Below are positions 10,998 through 19,099 of a DNA stretch of 64,000 nt, piece by piece. Origin of the DNA: Chthoniobacterales bacterium (GTDB lineage: Bacteria > Verrucomicrobiota > Verrucomicrobiia > Chthoniobacterales > UBA10450); assembly GCA_003244145.1 (NCBI GenBank), contig QHBM01000024.1, forward strand, positions 1-64,000. Reading direction: 5' to 3'. Every line of letters starts with the position of its first letter. The first letter of the stretch is position 1. The notes beneath the pieces were generated by a model. The model saw nothing but the letters and a program-made list of their open reading frames with translations, was not told the origin of the DNA and made no database searches. The position numbers were made by a program, and so were the translations under genes.

Positions 10998-11385
10998 GCG
11001 CCGGCGAAGAGCGTTCGCGCTCTACGAAGTTCTTCTCGGCCTCACGATTTTTGTCGTGGGAGTTTTCGCGCTTGGGCGCTCGGTGGAAAATTGCCTGAAC
11101 GCCAGCGCCCTCAGCTTTGAAGATGACCGCGTCCGCCAAGTCCTGGCGAACCGAATGGCGGAAATCCAGGCGACGCCCGGTTTTCCCGACGCCAAGAAGG
11201 AAACGAAAGTGGCGACCGGTTACGGCGAGGTGACGTTGACTCAACGAAGCGTGCCGGCGGGATTGAAGGACGACAAGGATGTGGAAATGAACGGCATCAA
11301 TCGAGTGACGTTGCAGGCGGAGTGGCGGCGCCAGGGCGTGGCCCAATCGAGGAAGATCGAATTCTATGTTTACCGCCAGGGTTAG
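10984..11385 (+). CDS. gspI: type II secretion minor pseudopilin GspI-like
   Basis: 133 aa. The prepilin-type N-terminus is RRRRA then FALYEVLLGLTIFVVGVFALG, with Ala instead of Gly before the presumed cleavage point and Glu at +5. The segment NRMAEIQATPGFPDAKKE matches the GspI layout (LAxNxxxE after the helix). It overlaps gspH by 14 bp and gspJ by 20 bp, indicating translational coupling. Identification rests on the motif and on its position between H- and J-like genes. Confidence 0.8.
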   Translation: MSRSKRRRRAFALYEVLLGLTIFVVGVFALGRSVENCLNASALSFEDDRVRQVLANRMAEIQATPGFPDAKKETKVATGYGEVTLTQRSVPAGLKDDKDVEMNGINRVTLQAEWRRQGVAQSRKIEFYVYRQG

Positions 11386-11995
11386 GCGAAATCGGCGCCG
11401 GGGATTTACGCTCCTCGAGATCACGCTCGCCGCGGCCATTCTTGGGTTGATGTCGCTGGCGGTTTACCGTTTTGTGCAGTCGAACATCATCAGCCTGCGA
11501 CTCTCCTCCGAGCAAAACGTGGACGAGGCGCGCTACTCGGGGTTGCTCGATCTGCTCACGGCCCAATGGCAGAACCTTCCGATCGGAACTGGATCGCTCG
11601 GGGGCGAGCCGTTCAAGTTCAACGACCGGTCGCGTGATGAGATCGTCTGGATGTGCGGAGCGGGGCCCGGACTTCTGACGCGCTACGCCGGCGGCGAGTT
11701 TTCCGTGCGGATGCGATTGACGCCGATGAAAGGGAGCGGCGATAAGATGCAACTCGGATTTCTGCGACGGCCGCGCGAAACGGCCGAGGGCTCGAGCGAG
11801 GGTGAAACGTGGGTGCCGCTGATCGATGATGTGCGGGGAATGCGGATTCGCTACTTCGATGTGAGGTTGAATGCGTGGACGCCACGGTGGACCGATACCC
11901 TATCTCTGCCGCGCCTCATCGAGATCACTCTCGAGCGGCCGGGGCGGCCGAACTGGCAGGCCATCGTGGCACTGGGCCGCACTCCTTGGCAATGA
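11366..11995 (+). CDS. gspJ: type II secretion minor pseudopilin GspJ-like
   Basis: 209 aa with prepilin signal RRRG then FTLLEITLAAAILGLMSLAVY. The body has the GspJ-like features FVQSNIISLRLSSEQNVDEARYS and a WVPLIDDVRGMRIRYFD region, which in GspJ precedes the final beta strands. Its stop overlaps the gspK start in an ATGA arrangement (11992-11995). Confidence 0.82.
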   Translation: MFTARVRRNRRRGFTLLEITLAAAILGLMSLAVYRFVQSNIISLRLSSEQNVDEARYSGLLDLLTAQWQNLPIGTGSLGGEPFKFNDRSRDEIVWMCGAGPGLLTRYAGGEFSVRMRLTPMKGSGDKMQLGFLRRPRETAEGSSEGETWVPLIDDVRGMRIRYFDVRLNAWTPRWTDTLSLPRLIEITLERPGRPNWQAIVALGRTPWQ

Positions 11996-12957
11996 ACGAC
12001 CCACGCAAATCTTTGGCCGCGCTCGCTGATCGCGGAACCTTCGCGATCCGATCGAAAAAGCGGTGCGGCGCGGCCATCATGCTTTCGCTTTGGGCCCTCT
12101 TTTTGCTCAGCGCCATGGTGATTTCGTGGGCGCTGGATATCGACACGCGCCTAACTAATTCCGGCAGCGCCAATCGAACTCTCGAGGCCGAAGCAATGGC
12201 TTGCTCAGGCGCCGAAATCGCAATGCATCCGCTTGTGAAGCCGGGCTCGTCTCTGCTCCACGGAACATTTGCGGCCAACCAAAGCTTTGAGGCTCGCATC
12301 ACCGGCGAAGGAGGACGCTTGAACTTGAACTGGCTGACTCAGATGCCGGAAACCCAACACCTAGAGCGGATAGAGCTGTTACGAAAATATCTGGAAGTCA
12401 AAGGCGTGGATCTGAACGAGCGCGACCATATGATCGATTGTCTGCTCGATTGGGTTGATCCGGATAATCTCGTCCGGCTCAACGGCGCGGAAGAGGAGCC
12501 GGGTTACAAGCCGGCCAACAAACCGCTCGGCAGCCTCGAGGAGTTAAAGAGGGTTCGCGGTTGGACTGATTTTACCTCGACGCCCGATTGGGATGCCGAT
12601 CTGACCTTGGTGAGCGCAGGCCAAAAGATCGATATCCGGTGGGCCTCGCGTGACGTTCTGCTTGCCTTACCTGGAATGACCGAAGGTCTCGCGGATCGGG
12701 TTCTTACTATACGCCGAGGACCAGATGGCATTGATGGAACGGAGGACGACGGGATCAAAACGCTCGTTGAGTTCTGGGTTGCGCTCGGAATTAGGCCGGA
12801 CCAAAATCCAGCGCTTGCTTCTCTCGTGGGGGACACCGATCCAGTGGTGCGGATAGTCAGCATCGGAAAATCGGGAAGCGTTACACGGACTGTGCGAATG
12901 GTGGTCAGCGGCAAATATCAAAATGCTATTCAATTGAAATTCTGGAAGGAGTTTTGA
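11992..12957 (+). CDS. gspK: type II secretion minor pseudopilin GspK
   Basis: 321 aa from the ATG at 11992, in a four-base ATGA overlap with gspJ. GspK caps the pseudopilus tip. The N-terminus has a basic segment and the helix IMLSLWALFLLSAMVISWALD, without Glu at +5, which is usual in GspK. Family hallmarks follow: GEGGRLNLNWL, IDCLLDWVDPDN, then a helix-hairpin-helix-like segment DVLLALPGMTEGLADRVLTIR. The frame is open further upstream (from 11875), but that part overlaps gspJ and is not coding-like. Confidence 0.88.
   Translation: MNDPRKSLAALADRGTFAIRSKKRCGAAIMLSLWALFLLSAMVISWALDIDTRLTNSGSANRTLEAEAMACSGAEIAMHPLVKPGSSLLHGTFAANQSFEARITGEGGRLNLNWLTQMPETQHLERIELLRKYLEVKGVDLNERDHMIDCLLDWVDPDNLVRLNGAEEEPGYKPANKPLGSLEELKRVRGWTDFTSTPDWDADLTLVSAGQKIDIRWASRDVLLALPGMTEGLADRVLTIRRGPDGIDGTEDDGIKTLVEFWVALGIRPDQNPALASLVGDTDPVVRIVSIGKSGSVTRTVRMVVSGKYQNAIQLKFWKEF
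12946..12951 (+). promoter_or_regulatory. Shine-Dalgarno site that fixes an unusual gspL start
   Basis: AAGGAG lies inside the end of gspK. Seven bases after it comes ATC (12959-12961), in frame with gspL. The next usual start codon, GTG at 13016, has no comparable site and would remove a segment that reads as protein (KRIYIIPAANGWNLV). Confidence 0.5.
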
Positions 12958-12958
12958 C

Positions 12959-14194
12959 ATCGAGCCGGCAACGAAACGCATCTACATAATCCCGGCCGCC
13001 AATGGCTGGAACCTGGTGCGCTTCGCGGAACACAGCGGCGCCTGGGAAGTGCGCGGATTGGCCGGCCTCGAGGAAGCGGCGGAGCTGCTGCGGCCGGAGG
13101 ATGATATCGTTCTCGCTCTGCCGGTCGATCTTGTCCTCGCGCAACGTCTCCGTTTGCCCACGACGGATCCGGGGGAGTTCGCCGACATGGTCCGCATCCA
13201 GATCGAGAAGGCCATGCCCTACTCGACCGAAGAAATGACGACCGATTCGGAAATCATTTCGCAAACTGAGGAGGGCAGCATCATTTCCGCCGTCGCGGTC
13301 CACAACGAGAAGTTGTTCCAACTCGCGTCGCCGCTGATTTCGCGCGGCCTTATTCCCAGTCAGGTCACGGTCTATGCCGGAGCGCGCGCGGCGACCCATG
13401 CTGCTCGCGAAACCGCGCTGCTGATTTATCCCGAGAACGAAGCGATCGTTTGTGTCATTACCGAGGAAGGCAAAGTCAGCTTCACCGGCACCCTCGAGTC
13501 GGCGGAGCCATGGCAACTCCAGCGCGACCTGCCCCAACTCGCCCTGAGCGCGGAGTTGCAGGGGATCAACACTTCCTCGCCCCAAATCCTGCTAGACGAG
13601 AGTTTGTTCGCGCTCCGCGACACCGTGGAGGGAATTTTTGCGACCTCCGCTGAGCTCATCGCGGTGGAAGTGCCGCCGTCGGAGACCCGGTTGAATCTTC
13701 TGCCCGCGAGCTGGCGTCATCGCCGGGAACAACTCGTTAGGCAAAAGGAATGGCGGAAACGGCTCCTCGTGGCCGGCTGCGCCTATGCGGGTCTACTCCT
13801 GCTTTTTTTTGCCTATCTTCTGATCCTGCGGTTCCAGATCGGGCGGCTGGATAAGAAGATCAAGAACGACACGCCGCGGACCGAATTCGTCAAAGCGACC
13901 GAGGCGCGCTGGAAGGCGCTCGCGCCCGCGATTGATCCGCATTATTACCCAATCGAGGTGATCCTCCACCTTTTCGACAGCCTGCCCTCGCAGGATGTCC
14001 GGATCACGGTTTTCAATCAATCGGCCCGGCAGATTTCGGTGGACGGCGAAGCGAACTCCGCCGCGCTCGCCTATCAGTTTGCCGACAAGGTGAAGAAGAA
14101 CCCGGACCTGCAAACATTTCAGTTCGAGCTGGGCGCGCCGCGCATTCTGCCTAACGACCACGCCCAATTTCGCCTGGAAGGGAAACCGAGATGA
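12959..14194 (+). CDS. gspL: type II secretion GspL-like (actin-like/PilM-type) protein
   Basis: Inner-membrane assembly platform protein linking the cytoplasmic ATPase to the periplasmic parts. From the ATC at 12959 the product would be 411 aa; from GTG at 13016 it would be 392 aa. The cytoplasmic part (to about residue 260) is actin-like, similar to GspL/PilM (LALPVDLVLAQRLRLP, DMVRIQIEKAMPYS). One membrane helix follows (LLVAGCAYAGLLLLFFAYLLIL), then a ferredoxin-like periplasmic domain. It overlaps gspM by 4 bp. No AUG is available between the in-frame stop at 12935 and 13016. A sequencing error in the start codon is an alternative. Confidence 0.78.
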   Translation: MEPATKRIYIIPAANGWNLVRFAEHSGAWEVRGLAGLEEAAELLRPEDDIVLALPVDLVLAQRLRLPTTDPGEFADMVRIQIEKAMPYSTEEMTTDSEIISQTEEGSIISAVAVHNEKLFQLASPLISRGLIPSQVTVYAGARAATHAARETALLIYPENEAIVCVITEEGKVSFTGTLESAEPWQLQRDLPQLALSAELQGINTSSPQILLDESLFALRDTVEGIFATSAELIAVEVPPSETRLNLLPASWRHRREQLVRQKEWRKRLLVAGCAYAGLLLLFFAYLLILRFQIGRLDKKIKNDTPRTEFVKATEARWKALAPAIDPHYYPIEVILHLFDSLPSQDVRITVFNQSARQISVDGEANSAALAYQFADKVKKNPDLQTFQFELGAPRILPNDHAQFRLEGKPR

Positions 14195-14736
14195 TCCCCG
14201 CTTTCTACCAACGAATGAACCCGCGCGAGCGCATTCTCGCCGCGATCGTGGCCGGCGTGATTTTTTTCCTGCTCAACTTCTACATTTGGGGCAAACTTTT
14301 CGGCACGTTGCAGCAGGCGCGCGTCGATCTGGCGGCGCGGGAAGCGACTCGGAACGCGCAGAACGTTTACATCAAGGAGCGCGATCTCTGGACGAAGCGC
14401 GCGAAATGGCTCGATCAGCACCAGCCGGTTCTCAAGAGCCCGGGCGAAGCGTCCACCCTGCTCGACCAGGTCAAACAGATTGCTGGCAAGCACAACGTGC
14501 TGCTCGAAAATCCGGCCATCGGGGTAAGCGACGCGACGCGCGATCACCAGTCTGTCTTCGCGTCGATCGAAACGAAAAGTCCCTGGCCGCCGCTGGTGAA
14601 ATTTCTCTACGACGTGCAGCAACCTGAATCGTTCGTCGTCTTTGAAAACGTCACGCTCGCGATCGACCCGGCCGACCCGACCCAGATGCGCGGGAAGTTC
14701 AAGGTCGCGCGCTGGTTTGCGCCGGCCGGAAAATAA
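14191..14736 (+). CDS. gspM: type II secretion GspM-like protein
   Basis: 181 aa: a short cytoplasmic N-terminus (MNPRERILAAIVAG), one membrane helix (VIFFLLNFYIWGKLFG), a coiled-coil stretch (TLQQARVDLAAREATRNAQN) and a periplasmic ferredoxin-like domain. This is the GspM/PilO layout. It follows gspL with an ATGA overlap, as GspM does in T2SS operons. Confidence 0.78.
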   Translation: MIPAFYQRMNPRERILAAIVAGVIFFLLNFYIWGKLFGTLQQARVDLAAREATRNAQNVYIKERDLWTKRAKWLDQHQPVLKSPGEASTLLDQVKQIAGKHNVLLENPAIGVSDATRDHQSVFASIETKSPWPPLVKFLYDVQQPESFVVFENVTLAIDPADPTQMRGKFKVARWFAPAGK

Positions 14737-14794
14737 TGTATGCCATGTTTCGAACGAAGAGACTCCGAGCAGAGTCTTGTATTAAAGTGACTCG

Positions 14795-15430
14795 ATGAAA
14801 GCGATGAATCCGAAAAATCTTTCCGCGCTCCTTGTCCTCCTGGGTCTTCCCTTCGGCGCGATAATGGCGGACGACGTGCCGAAGGCATTCAGCTTCGCTC
14901 GTTACCAGGGAATGCTGGATCGCTCGCCGTTTGCGGTCGCGACCGCGGTGGCGGCGCCGGCAGCTACGCCGAATTTCGCCAAGGACCTTTACATCGCCAA
15001 TGCGGCGCACTCGAAGGACGGCGACCTGGTCACGGTCGCCTCGAACGCCGACAAGAACTTCAAGAGATACCTGACCACCGCCGCGCCCGTGGATGGATAC
15101 AGCATTACGAGCATTGAGTGGTCGGAAAAAGTTGGCGCCACCAAAGTCACGATCACGAAAGACGGACAGACTGCGACGCTGGCATTCAATGAAGCGCTCT
15201 TGCGCCAACCGATCGCCAGCGCGCAAAATCCACCCGCGGTGGCGAACTTTGTTCAGCCGCAGCCAGTAGTTCCGCAGCCGGGGAACGCTATGCCGCAGCA
15301 GCCGAATGTGCAGAGGCCGATGCAGGTGCCGATGTTACCCACGCCGCCGCCCCGAGTCCGCGGCGTCATTCCGCGGAATCCGACGTACGTGCCACCGACC
15401 CCGGTCCCGACGCCCGAAGTGGAATTGTAA
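14795..15430 (+). CDS. exported proline-rich protein, possible GspC/PilP-type component
   Basis: 211 aa. The N-terminus MKAMNPKNLSALLVLLGLPFGAIMA is a signal peptide or single anchor. Residues 75-135 (DLYIANAAHSKDGDLVTVAS ... GYSITSIEWSEKVGATKVTI) form a small beta-rich domain that could correspond to the homology region of GspC/PilP. The C-terminal 80 residues are a Pro/Gln-rich tail (QPQPVVPQPGNAMPQQ, PPTPVPTPEVEL). It is the last gene of the + T2SS unit, 58 bp after gspM. I infer a GspC-like role from position; sequence similarity is not decisive. Confidence 0.55.
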   Translation: MKAMNPKNLSALLVLLGLPFGAIMADDVPKAFSFARYQGMLDRSPFAVATAVAAPAATPNFAKDLYIANAAHSKDGDLVTVASNADKNFKRYLTTAAPVDGYSITSIEWSEKVGATKVTITKDGQTATLAFNEALLRQPIASAQNPPAVANFVQPQPVVPQPGNAMPQQPNVQRPMQVPMLPTPPPRVRGVIPRNPTYVPPTPVPTPEVEL

Positions 15431-15463
15431 AAAAGCCGCGCCGAAATCTATCGGCCGCGCGGC
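15429..15463 (-). terminator. intrinsic terminator of the gspF-gspG unit
   Basis: Read on the minus strand, just after the gspG stop, GCCGCGCGGCCGA and TCGGCGCGGC form a GC-rich stem with a small bulge, followed at once by TTTTTT (complement of 15429-15434). In the + direction the same stem lacks a T-tract, so it is better suited to the minus-strand operon. Confidence 0.7.
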
Positions 15464-15465
15464 GA

Positions 15466-15876
15466 TTAGTTGCCCCAATCGTCGTCCGCGGTATCGGCTT
15501 TGCGATCCGGCCCGGCGGAATAAAGATCGTAGCTTGAGGGATTCTTCCGGCCGGGAGAGAGATAGATGTAGTTACTGCCCCAGGGATCTTTTGGAACTTC
15601 CTTGAAGAGTGAGTACCAGCGCGTCGGCTTCGGTTCCGTCGTAGGTTGCGTGACGAGGGCCTGGAGACCTTGTTCGGTCGTGGGCAGAAATCCGTTCATG
15701 CTTTCGTAAAGTTTGAGCTGCGTGGCGATCGCCTGGACGTCCGCGCGCACGGCGATGCCTTTGGCGACGCCGGTCGTGTTTCCGAGCTTGTTGATGGCCA
15801 CGCCCAGGAGAATGACGATGATGCTAATCACCAGCATGATTTCCAGAAGAGTGAAAGCGCCTTGTCGTTTTTTCAT
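15466..15876 (-). CDS. gspG: type II secretion major pseudopilin GspG
   Basis: 136 aa, the standard GspG length. The leader MKKRQGA is followed by FTLLEIMLVISIIVILLGVA (Glu at +5; Ala rather than Gly directly before the cleavage point). Family marks in the body are RADVQAIATQLKLYESMNGFLPTTEQGLQAL, DPWGSNYIYLSPG and YDLYSAGPDRKADTADDDWGN, the last being the calcium-binding C-terminal loop. It starts 6 bp after the upstream gene and is followed by a good terminator. It lies on the strand opposite the other pseudopilin genes. Confidence 0.95.
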   Translation of the reverse strand: MKKRQGAFTLLEIMLVISIIVILLGVAINKLGNTTGVAKGIAVRADVQAIATQLKLYESMNGFLPTTEQGLQALVTQPTTEPKPTRWYSLFKEVPKDPWGSNYIYLSPGRKNPSSYDLYSAGPDRKADTADDDWGN

Positions 15877-15882
15877 TCGCGT

Positions 15883-16947
15883 TTAACGGTCGGTTTGGAG
15901 TTGGTAATCGGTTTTGTCCCAGAGATATTTCAACTGGATCTGGGTGGCGCGAATCGCCGAGGCCGGCGTCCCCGCGCCGCCGATAATGAGAACGTCGTTC
16001 GTCCCGACCTTCAGGTTGGCGGCCGGGACCAATTTCTGGGCGCGGAGCCAGCCGGTATATTGAAAGCGCATCGGCCTAACGAGTGAAGCGGCCTCGCCGC
16101 GGTAAGCGGGATCGGCCAGGTCGGGCATGGTCAGCGCGACTACGCCAACGCTCTCGCCATTAACGAAAACTTCCGGCGGCGATTCGATATTCGGGCTGGC
16201 TACTTCGAAGCTGAGCAAGGCCATGAGCGGTTGGGATTCGAGACCGAATTGAAAGGCCGCGCCTTGCTCCACGCTCGCGCCGATGCGGATCGTCTCCGGC
16301 GCCAGCGAGGCGGTGACGGTGCCAAGCCTTTCGCTATCCTGAACCGGCGCGTGCAGCGGCGACATCGCGGCGAACGGTTCCGGAATGAGGTCGCGATGTT
16401 CCGCGCTGATCGGATGGAGCACTTCCGCGCTCGCCATCCAATCCAGATATGCGCCTCGAATCGTCTTTCCGTCGCCGGGTACTTCCACGTCGATGGTCGA
16501 GACACCTACCATCGGCACCATGATGCTTTCGGAGGTGGGCAGATTGATCCCGGAGCCGAGCGGACCGGATTGCATCACCACCGTTCCCGATTCATCCCAA
16601 GCGATCAGGCGCGGCTTTTGTTCGGGCTTGTCGTCGAAAAATAAACGGAAGAACAAGACTTGGAAATCCGCTTTCGGGCGGTTGAGCCGGATGCGAAAAA
16701 CGGTTTGGGCAGCGACGCCGGGGGCGGTGGTCGAAGGAACGATCGAAACGGCTTCCACCCAATCTGGCGTGGCCTGCGGTTTGGAATTGGCCGCGGCGGT
16801 TTGGCGCAGATCGAGCCAGGCGCTTTCGAAATTGCTGCCGGTCGGTTTCGGGGCCTTGTCGGGAAGCGCGTCGGACAGGATGTCCTGGCCGCGCGTCGAA
16901 GGTACCGCGAGCAAGAGGAGAGAAAACGCGATAACCCGAAATAGCAT
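15883..16947 (-). CDS. exported protein of unknown function inside the T2SS locus
   Basis: 354 aa with a cleavable signal peptide (MLFRVIAFSLLLLAVPSTRG). No known domain recognised. The sequence looks beta-rich with few charged helices (FRIRLNRPKADFQVLFF, EVFVNGESVGVVALTMPD, VGTNDVLIIGGAG), which could be one or two jelly-roll or Ig-like sandwiches. It sits 18 bp after gspF and 6 bp before gspG, so it is co-transcribed with core T2SS genes. It could be a lineage-specific periplasmic component or a secreted substrate. Confidence 0.7.
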   Translation of the reverse strand: MLFRVIAFSLLLLAVPSTRGQDILSDALPDKAPKPTGSNFESAWLDLRQTAAANSKPQATPDWVEAVSIVPSTTAPGVAAQTVFRIRLNRPKADFQVLFFRLFFDDKPEQKPRLIAWDESGTVVMQSGPLGSGINLPTSESIMVPMVGVSTIDVEVPGDGKTIRGAYLDWMASAEVLHPISAEHRDLIPEPFAAMSPLHAPVQDSERLGTVTASLAPETIRIGASVEQGAAFQFGLESQPLMALLSFEVASPNIESPPEVFVNGESVGVVALTMPDLADPAYRGEAASLVRPMRFQYTGWLRAQKLVPAANLKVGTNDVLIIGGAGTPASAIRATQIQLKYLWDKTDYQLQTDR

Positions 16948-16965
16948 GGACGGCGCGAGCGTAGC

Positions 16966-18237
16966 TCAGTGCGGCCGAAACTGCAAACTATGCGTCATCT
17001 CGAAGACGGCGGAGAGAATGCTGTAGACGACGAAGCCGACCACGATCGCGATCAAGACAATGATGACCGGGGGCACCAGGGCCGAGATGGTGTTCACCGT
17101 GCGATCCAATTCGCGTTCGTAAACGTCGGCAATGGTCTGCATGGTCCGGGCGAAGTGACCGGTCTGTTCGCCCACCGCCATCATGTCGGTAAACAAATCG
17201 GGAAAAAGTTTTTGCGCGCTTAGCGCCGTCGAGAGCGTGGCCCCATCGATGACCGCGCGGCGCACTTCCGCCAGTTTGATTTCGAGATATCGGTTGTCGG
17301 CGATTTCGCTGACGAGATCGATCGCTTTGAGGAGCGGAATTCCATTTTCCATCAACGTCCCCAGAGTGCGCGAAAACTGCGCGTAATACCTGTGGCGCAG
17401 CACGCGTCCATAGCCAGGAATAACCAGGCGGAATCGGTCCCAGGCGATTCTTCCTTCATCGGTCCGAACGAAAGCGCGGAAGCCAATCACTCCAACGATC
17501 GCCAGGACGATCGCGACCCACCAATAACTAGTGATGAGGTTGTTCGCGCCGAGCAGGATTCTCGTCGGCAACGGAAGCGTGCCGCCGTTCTGCGACATGA
17601 ACCCGACCAGTTGCGGCACCATGAAGGTAATGAAAACCGTGATGAGACCTGCTCCCGCGAGGGCGAGGAACGCGGGATAAATCAGCGCCTGCTGCACGCG
17701 GTCGCGCAGGTTCTTCGACTGCATCAGGTGCTCGACCAGTCGCGCCAGAATATCCGGCAGCGCGCCGCTCGCTTCGCCGGCCGCTACTAGGTTCACATAG
17801 ATCGCCGGGAAAATCCGCGGGAAATCCCGCAACGCCTGGGAGAAACTCCGGCCGTCGACGAGCGCTTGATGAAGCGCGTGTGTCATCTGCTGGACGCGCG
17901 GTTGTTTGAGGCGCTTCTCCAGGACCGACAAACCTTCATCGAGCGTCATCCCGGCCTGGAGCAGGTGACCGAGTTGTTCGGTAAAAATGAGCAACTGTCC
18001 GTGCGGGATTTTTAGTTTTTGCGTTGGGGCTGCGGGCGCCGGGGCCGCGGCGGCAACGGCAGCGCCATTCTTGCCGCCTTTCGCCGCAGGCGGTTCGGTC
18101 CCGACGGCATCGATGCGCACGGGAATGTAATTCAATTGCTCGATTTGCCGGATCGCTACGGAGCGATCGGGGCAATCAAGCACCCCTTCGACCAGACCGC
18201 CCTGAGCGTTGCGTGCGCGATAGGAAAATTGTGGCAT
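16966..18237 (-). CDS. gspF: type II secretion inner-membrane platform protein GspF
   Basis: 423 aa. The N-terminus MPQFSYRARNAQGGLVEGVL is the family signature. A low-complexity Ala/Pro linker (about residues 55-80) separates it from two GspF domains: LLIFTEQLGHLLQAGMTLDEGL ... IYPAFLALAGAGLITVFI, then AQFSRTLGTLMENGIPLLKAIDLV ... ALVPPVIIVLIAIVVGFVVYSIL. It begins the minus-strand T2SS unit. No gspE or gspD lies in the window, so those must be elsewhere or supplied by another ATPase. Confidence 0.92.
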   Translation of the reverse strand: MPQFSYRARNAQGGLVEGVLDCPDRSVAIRQIEQLNYIPVRIDAVGTEPPAAKGGKNGAAVAAAAPAPAAPTQKLKIPHGQLLIFTEQLGHLLQAGMTLDEGLSVLEKRLKQPRVQQMTHALHQALVDGRSFSQALRDFPRIFPAIYVNLVAAGEASGALPDILARLVEHLMQSKNLRDRVQQALIYPAFLALAGAGLITVFITFMVPQLVGFMSQNGGTLPLPTRILLGANNLITSYWWVAIVLAIVGVIGFRAFVRTDEGRIAWDRFRLVIPGYGRVLRHRYYAQFSRTLGTLMENGIPLLKAIDLVSEIADNRYLEIKLAEVRRAVIDGATLSTALSAQKLFPDLFTDMMAVGEQTGHFARTMQTIADVYERELDRTVNTISALVPPVIIVLIAIVVGFVVYSILSAVFEMTHSLQFRPH

Positions 18238-18317
18238 GCGAGAAGGTTCGGCTGCTCGCGAACCTATCCCGCACTTCCAAGGCCGTCTAGCGTCACCACG
18301 CTAATTCGCTCAGTGCA

Positions 18318-18491
18318 TCAAGGCGTGCCGCGGTCATACACTTCGATCAGACCGTTGCCGGTGGTGTTATCCAGGCCGGCCATGATCGCGGTGTAAACGC
18401 CGGGCGGGAGCGTGACCGCTATATGGCGGACTCGAGAGTGTTGCTCGGCGCGGGCGGTGCTCTTCGCGATCGTCGCCGGATTCACCTTCAT
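18318..18491 (-). pseudogene. 57-codon remnant of a surface-protein C-terminus
   Basis: Minus-strand ORF from ATG at 18491 to TGA at 18318. Its second half reads VTLPPGVYTAIMAGLDNTTG then NGLIEVYDRGTP, the terminal repeat seen at the end of large secreted proteins in soil Verrucomicrobiota. The frame is closed by TAG just upstream of the ATG, and the first 25 residues show no domain, so the body of the gene has been lost. It is the only coding-like material I see in the 347-bp gap between gspF and the next gene. Confidence 0.5.
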
Positions 18492-18584
18492 ACCTGCTCG
18501 CTACACTGCTGGGGTGTTTTTCCTATCAACCGGCCGGGTCTTACGCTATCGTCTTCATTCCCCGGCCGGCATTCGCCGTGCGAC

Positions 18585-19046
18585 ATGAAACGATTCAAAC
18601 CCCATTATCGATTAGCTTTCCTGGCGCTCTGGGCTTTCGCGGTTTTCCCGGTGGCGCTGTCCGCCGAGCAACCTCCGGCCTCGCCGGAAACGGCGGCGGA
18701 ACTAAGGAAAACGCCCGCTCCACCGCGGGTGAAACCGCAGGTCATTTACCATCTGCCGCGTGCTTCCGCTTACGCGGCCACCTTGCATTCACAAGCCAAA
18801 GACCAGCGCGACGCACTCCCGATCGATAACGACATGCCGATATCGCTCCAGATGTCGCGCGAAAGAGCGAATGCTCCTTCCGCGGAAGTGCCGGCGCAGT
18901 TGGCGCCAAAGCCATCAGTGAAGCCTCCCACCATTCGCGCAACGGAACTGACTCGGCCCCATTCATCCAGTCGCCGGTCCAATCATGCGGCGGCAAAGAT
19001 CCACGGACCCGGGAATTCTCACGCTAACAAACCGCGCAAGAACTAG
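18585..19046 (+). CDS. small exported Pro/Ser-rich protein of unknown function
   Basis: 153 aa from the ATG at 18585. The signal peptide is MKRFKPHYRLAFLALWAFAVFPVALSA. The mature part is low in hydrophobics and rich in Pro, Ala, Arg and Ser (PPASPETAAELRKTPAPPRV, RPHSSSRRSNHAAAKIH), so it is probably unstructured. The frame is open upstream to 18423, but that part overlaps the antisense remnant and lacks coding features. Not recognised. Confidence 0.5.
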   Translation: MKRFKPHYRLAFLALWAFAVFPVALSAEQPPASPETAAELRKTPAPPRVKPQVIYHLPRASAYAATLHSQAKDQRDALPIDNDMPISLQMSRERANAPSAEVPAQLAPKPSVKPPTIRATELTRPHSSSRRSNHAAAKIHGPGNSHANKPRKN

Positions 19047-19099
19047 AAGGGCGAGATTGATCTTGCGAAAGCGCGCGCACTGCGTTGCGTAGGCAAGTC

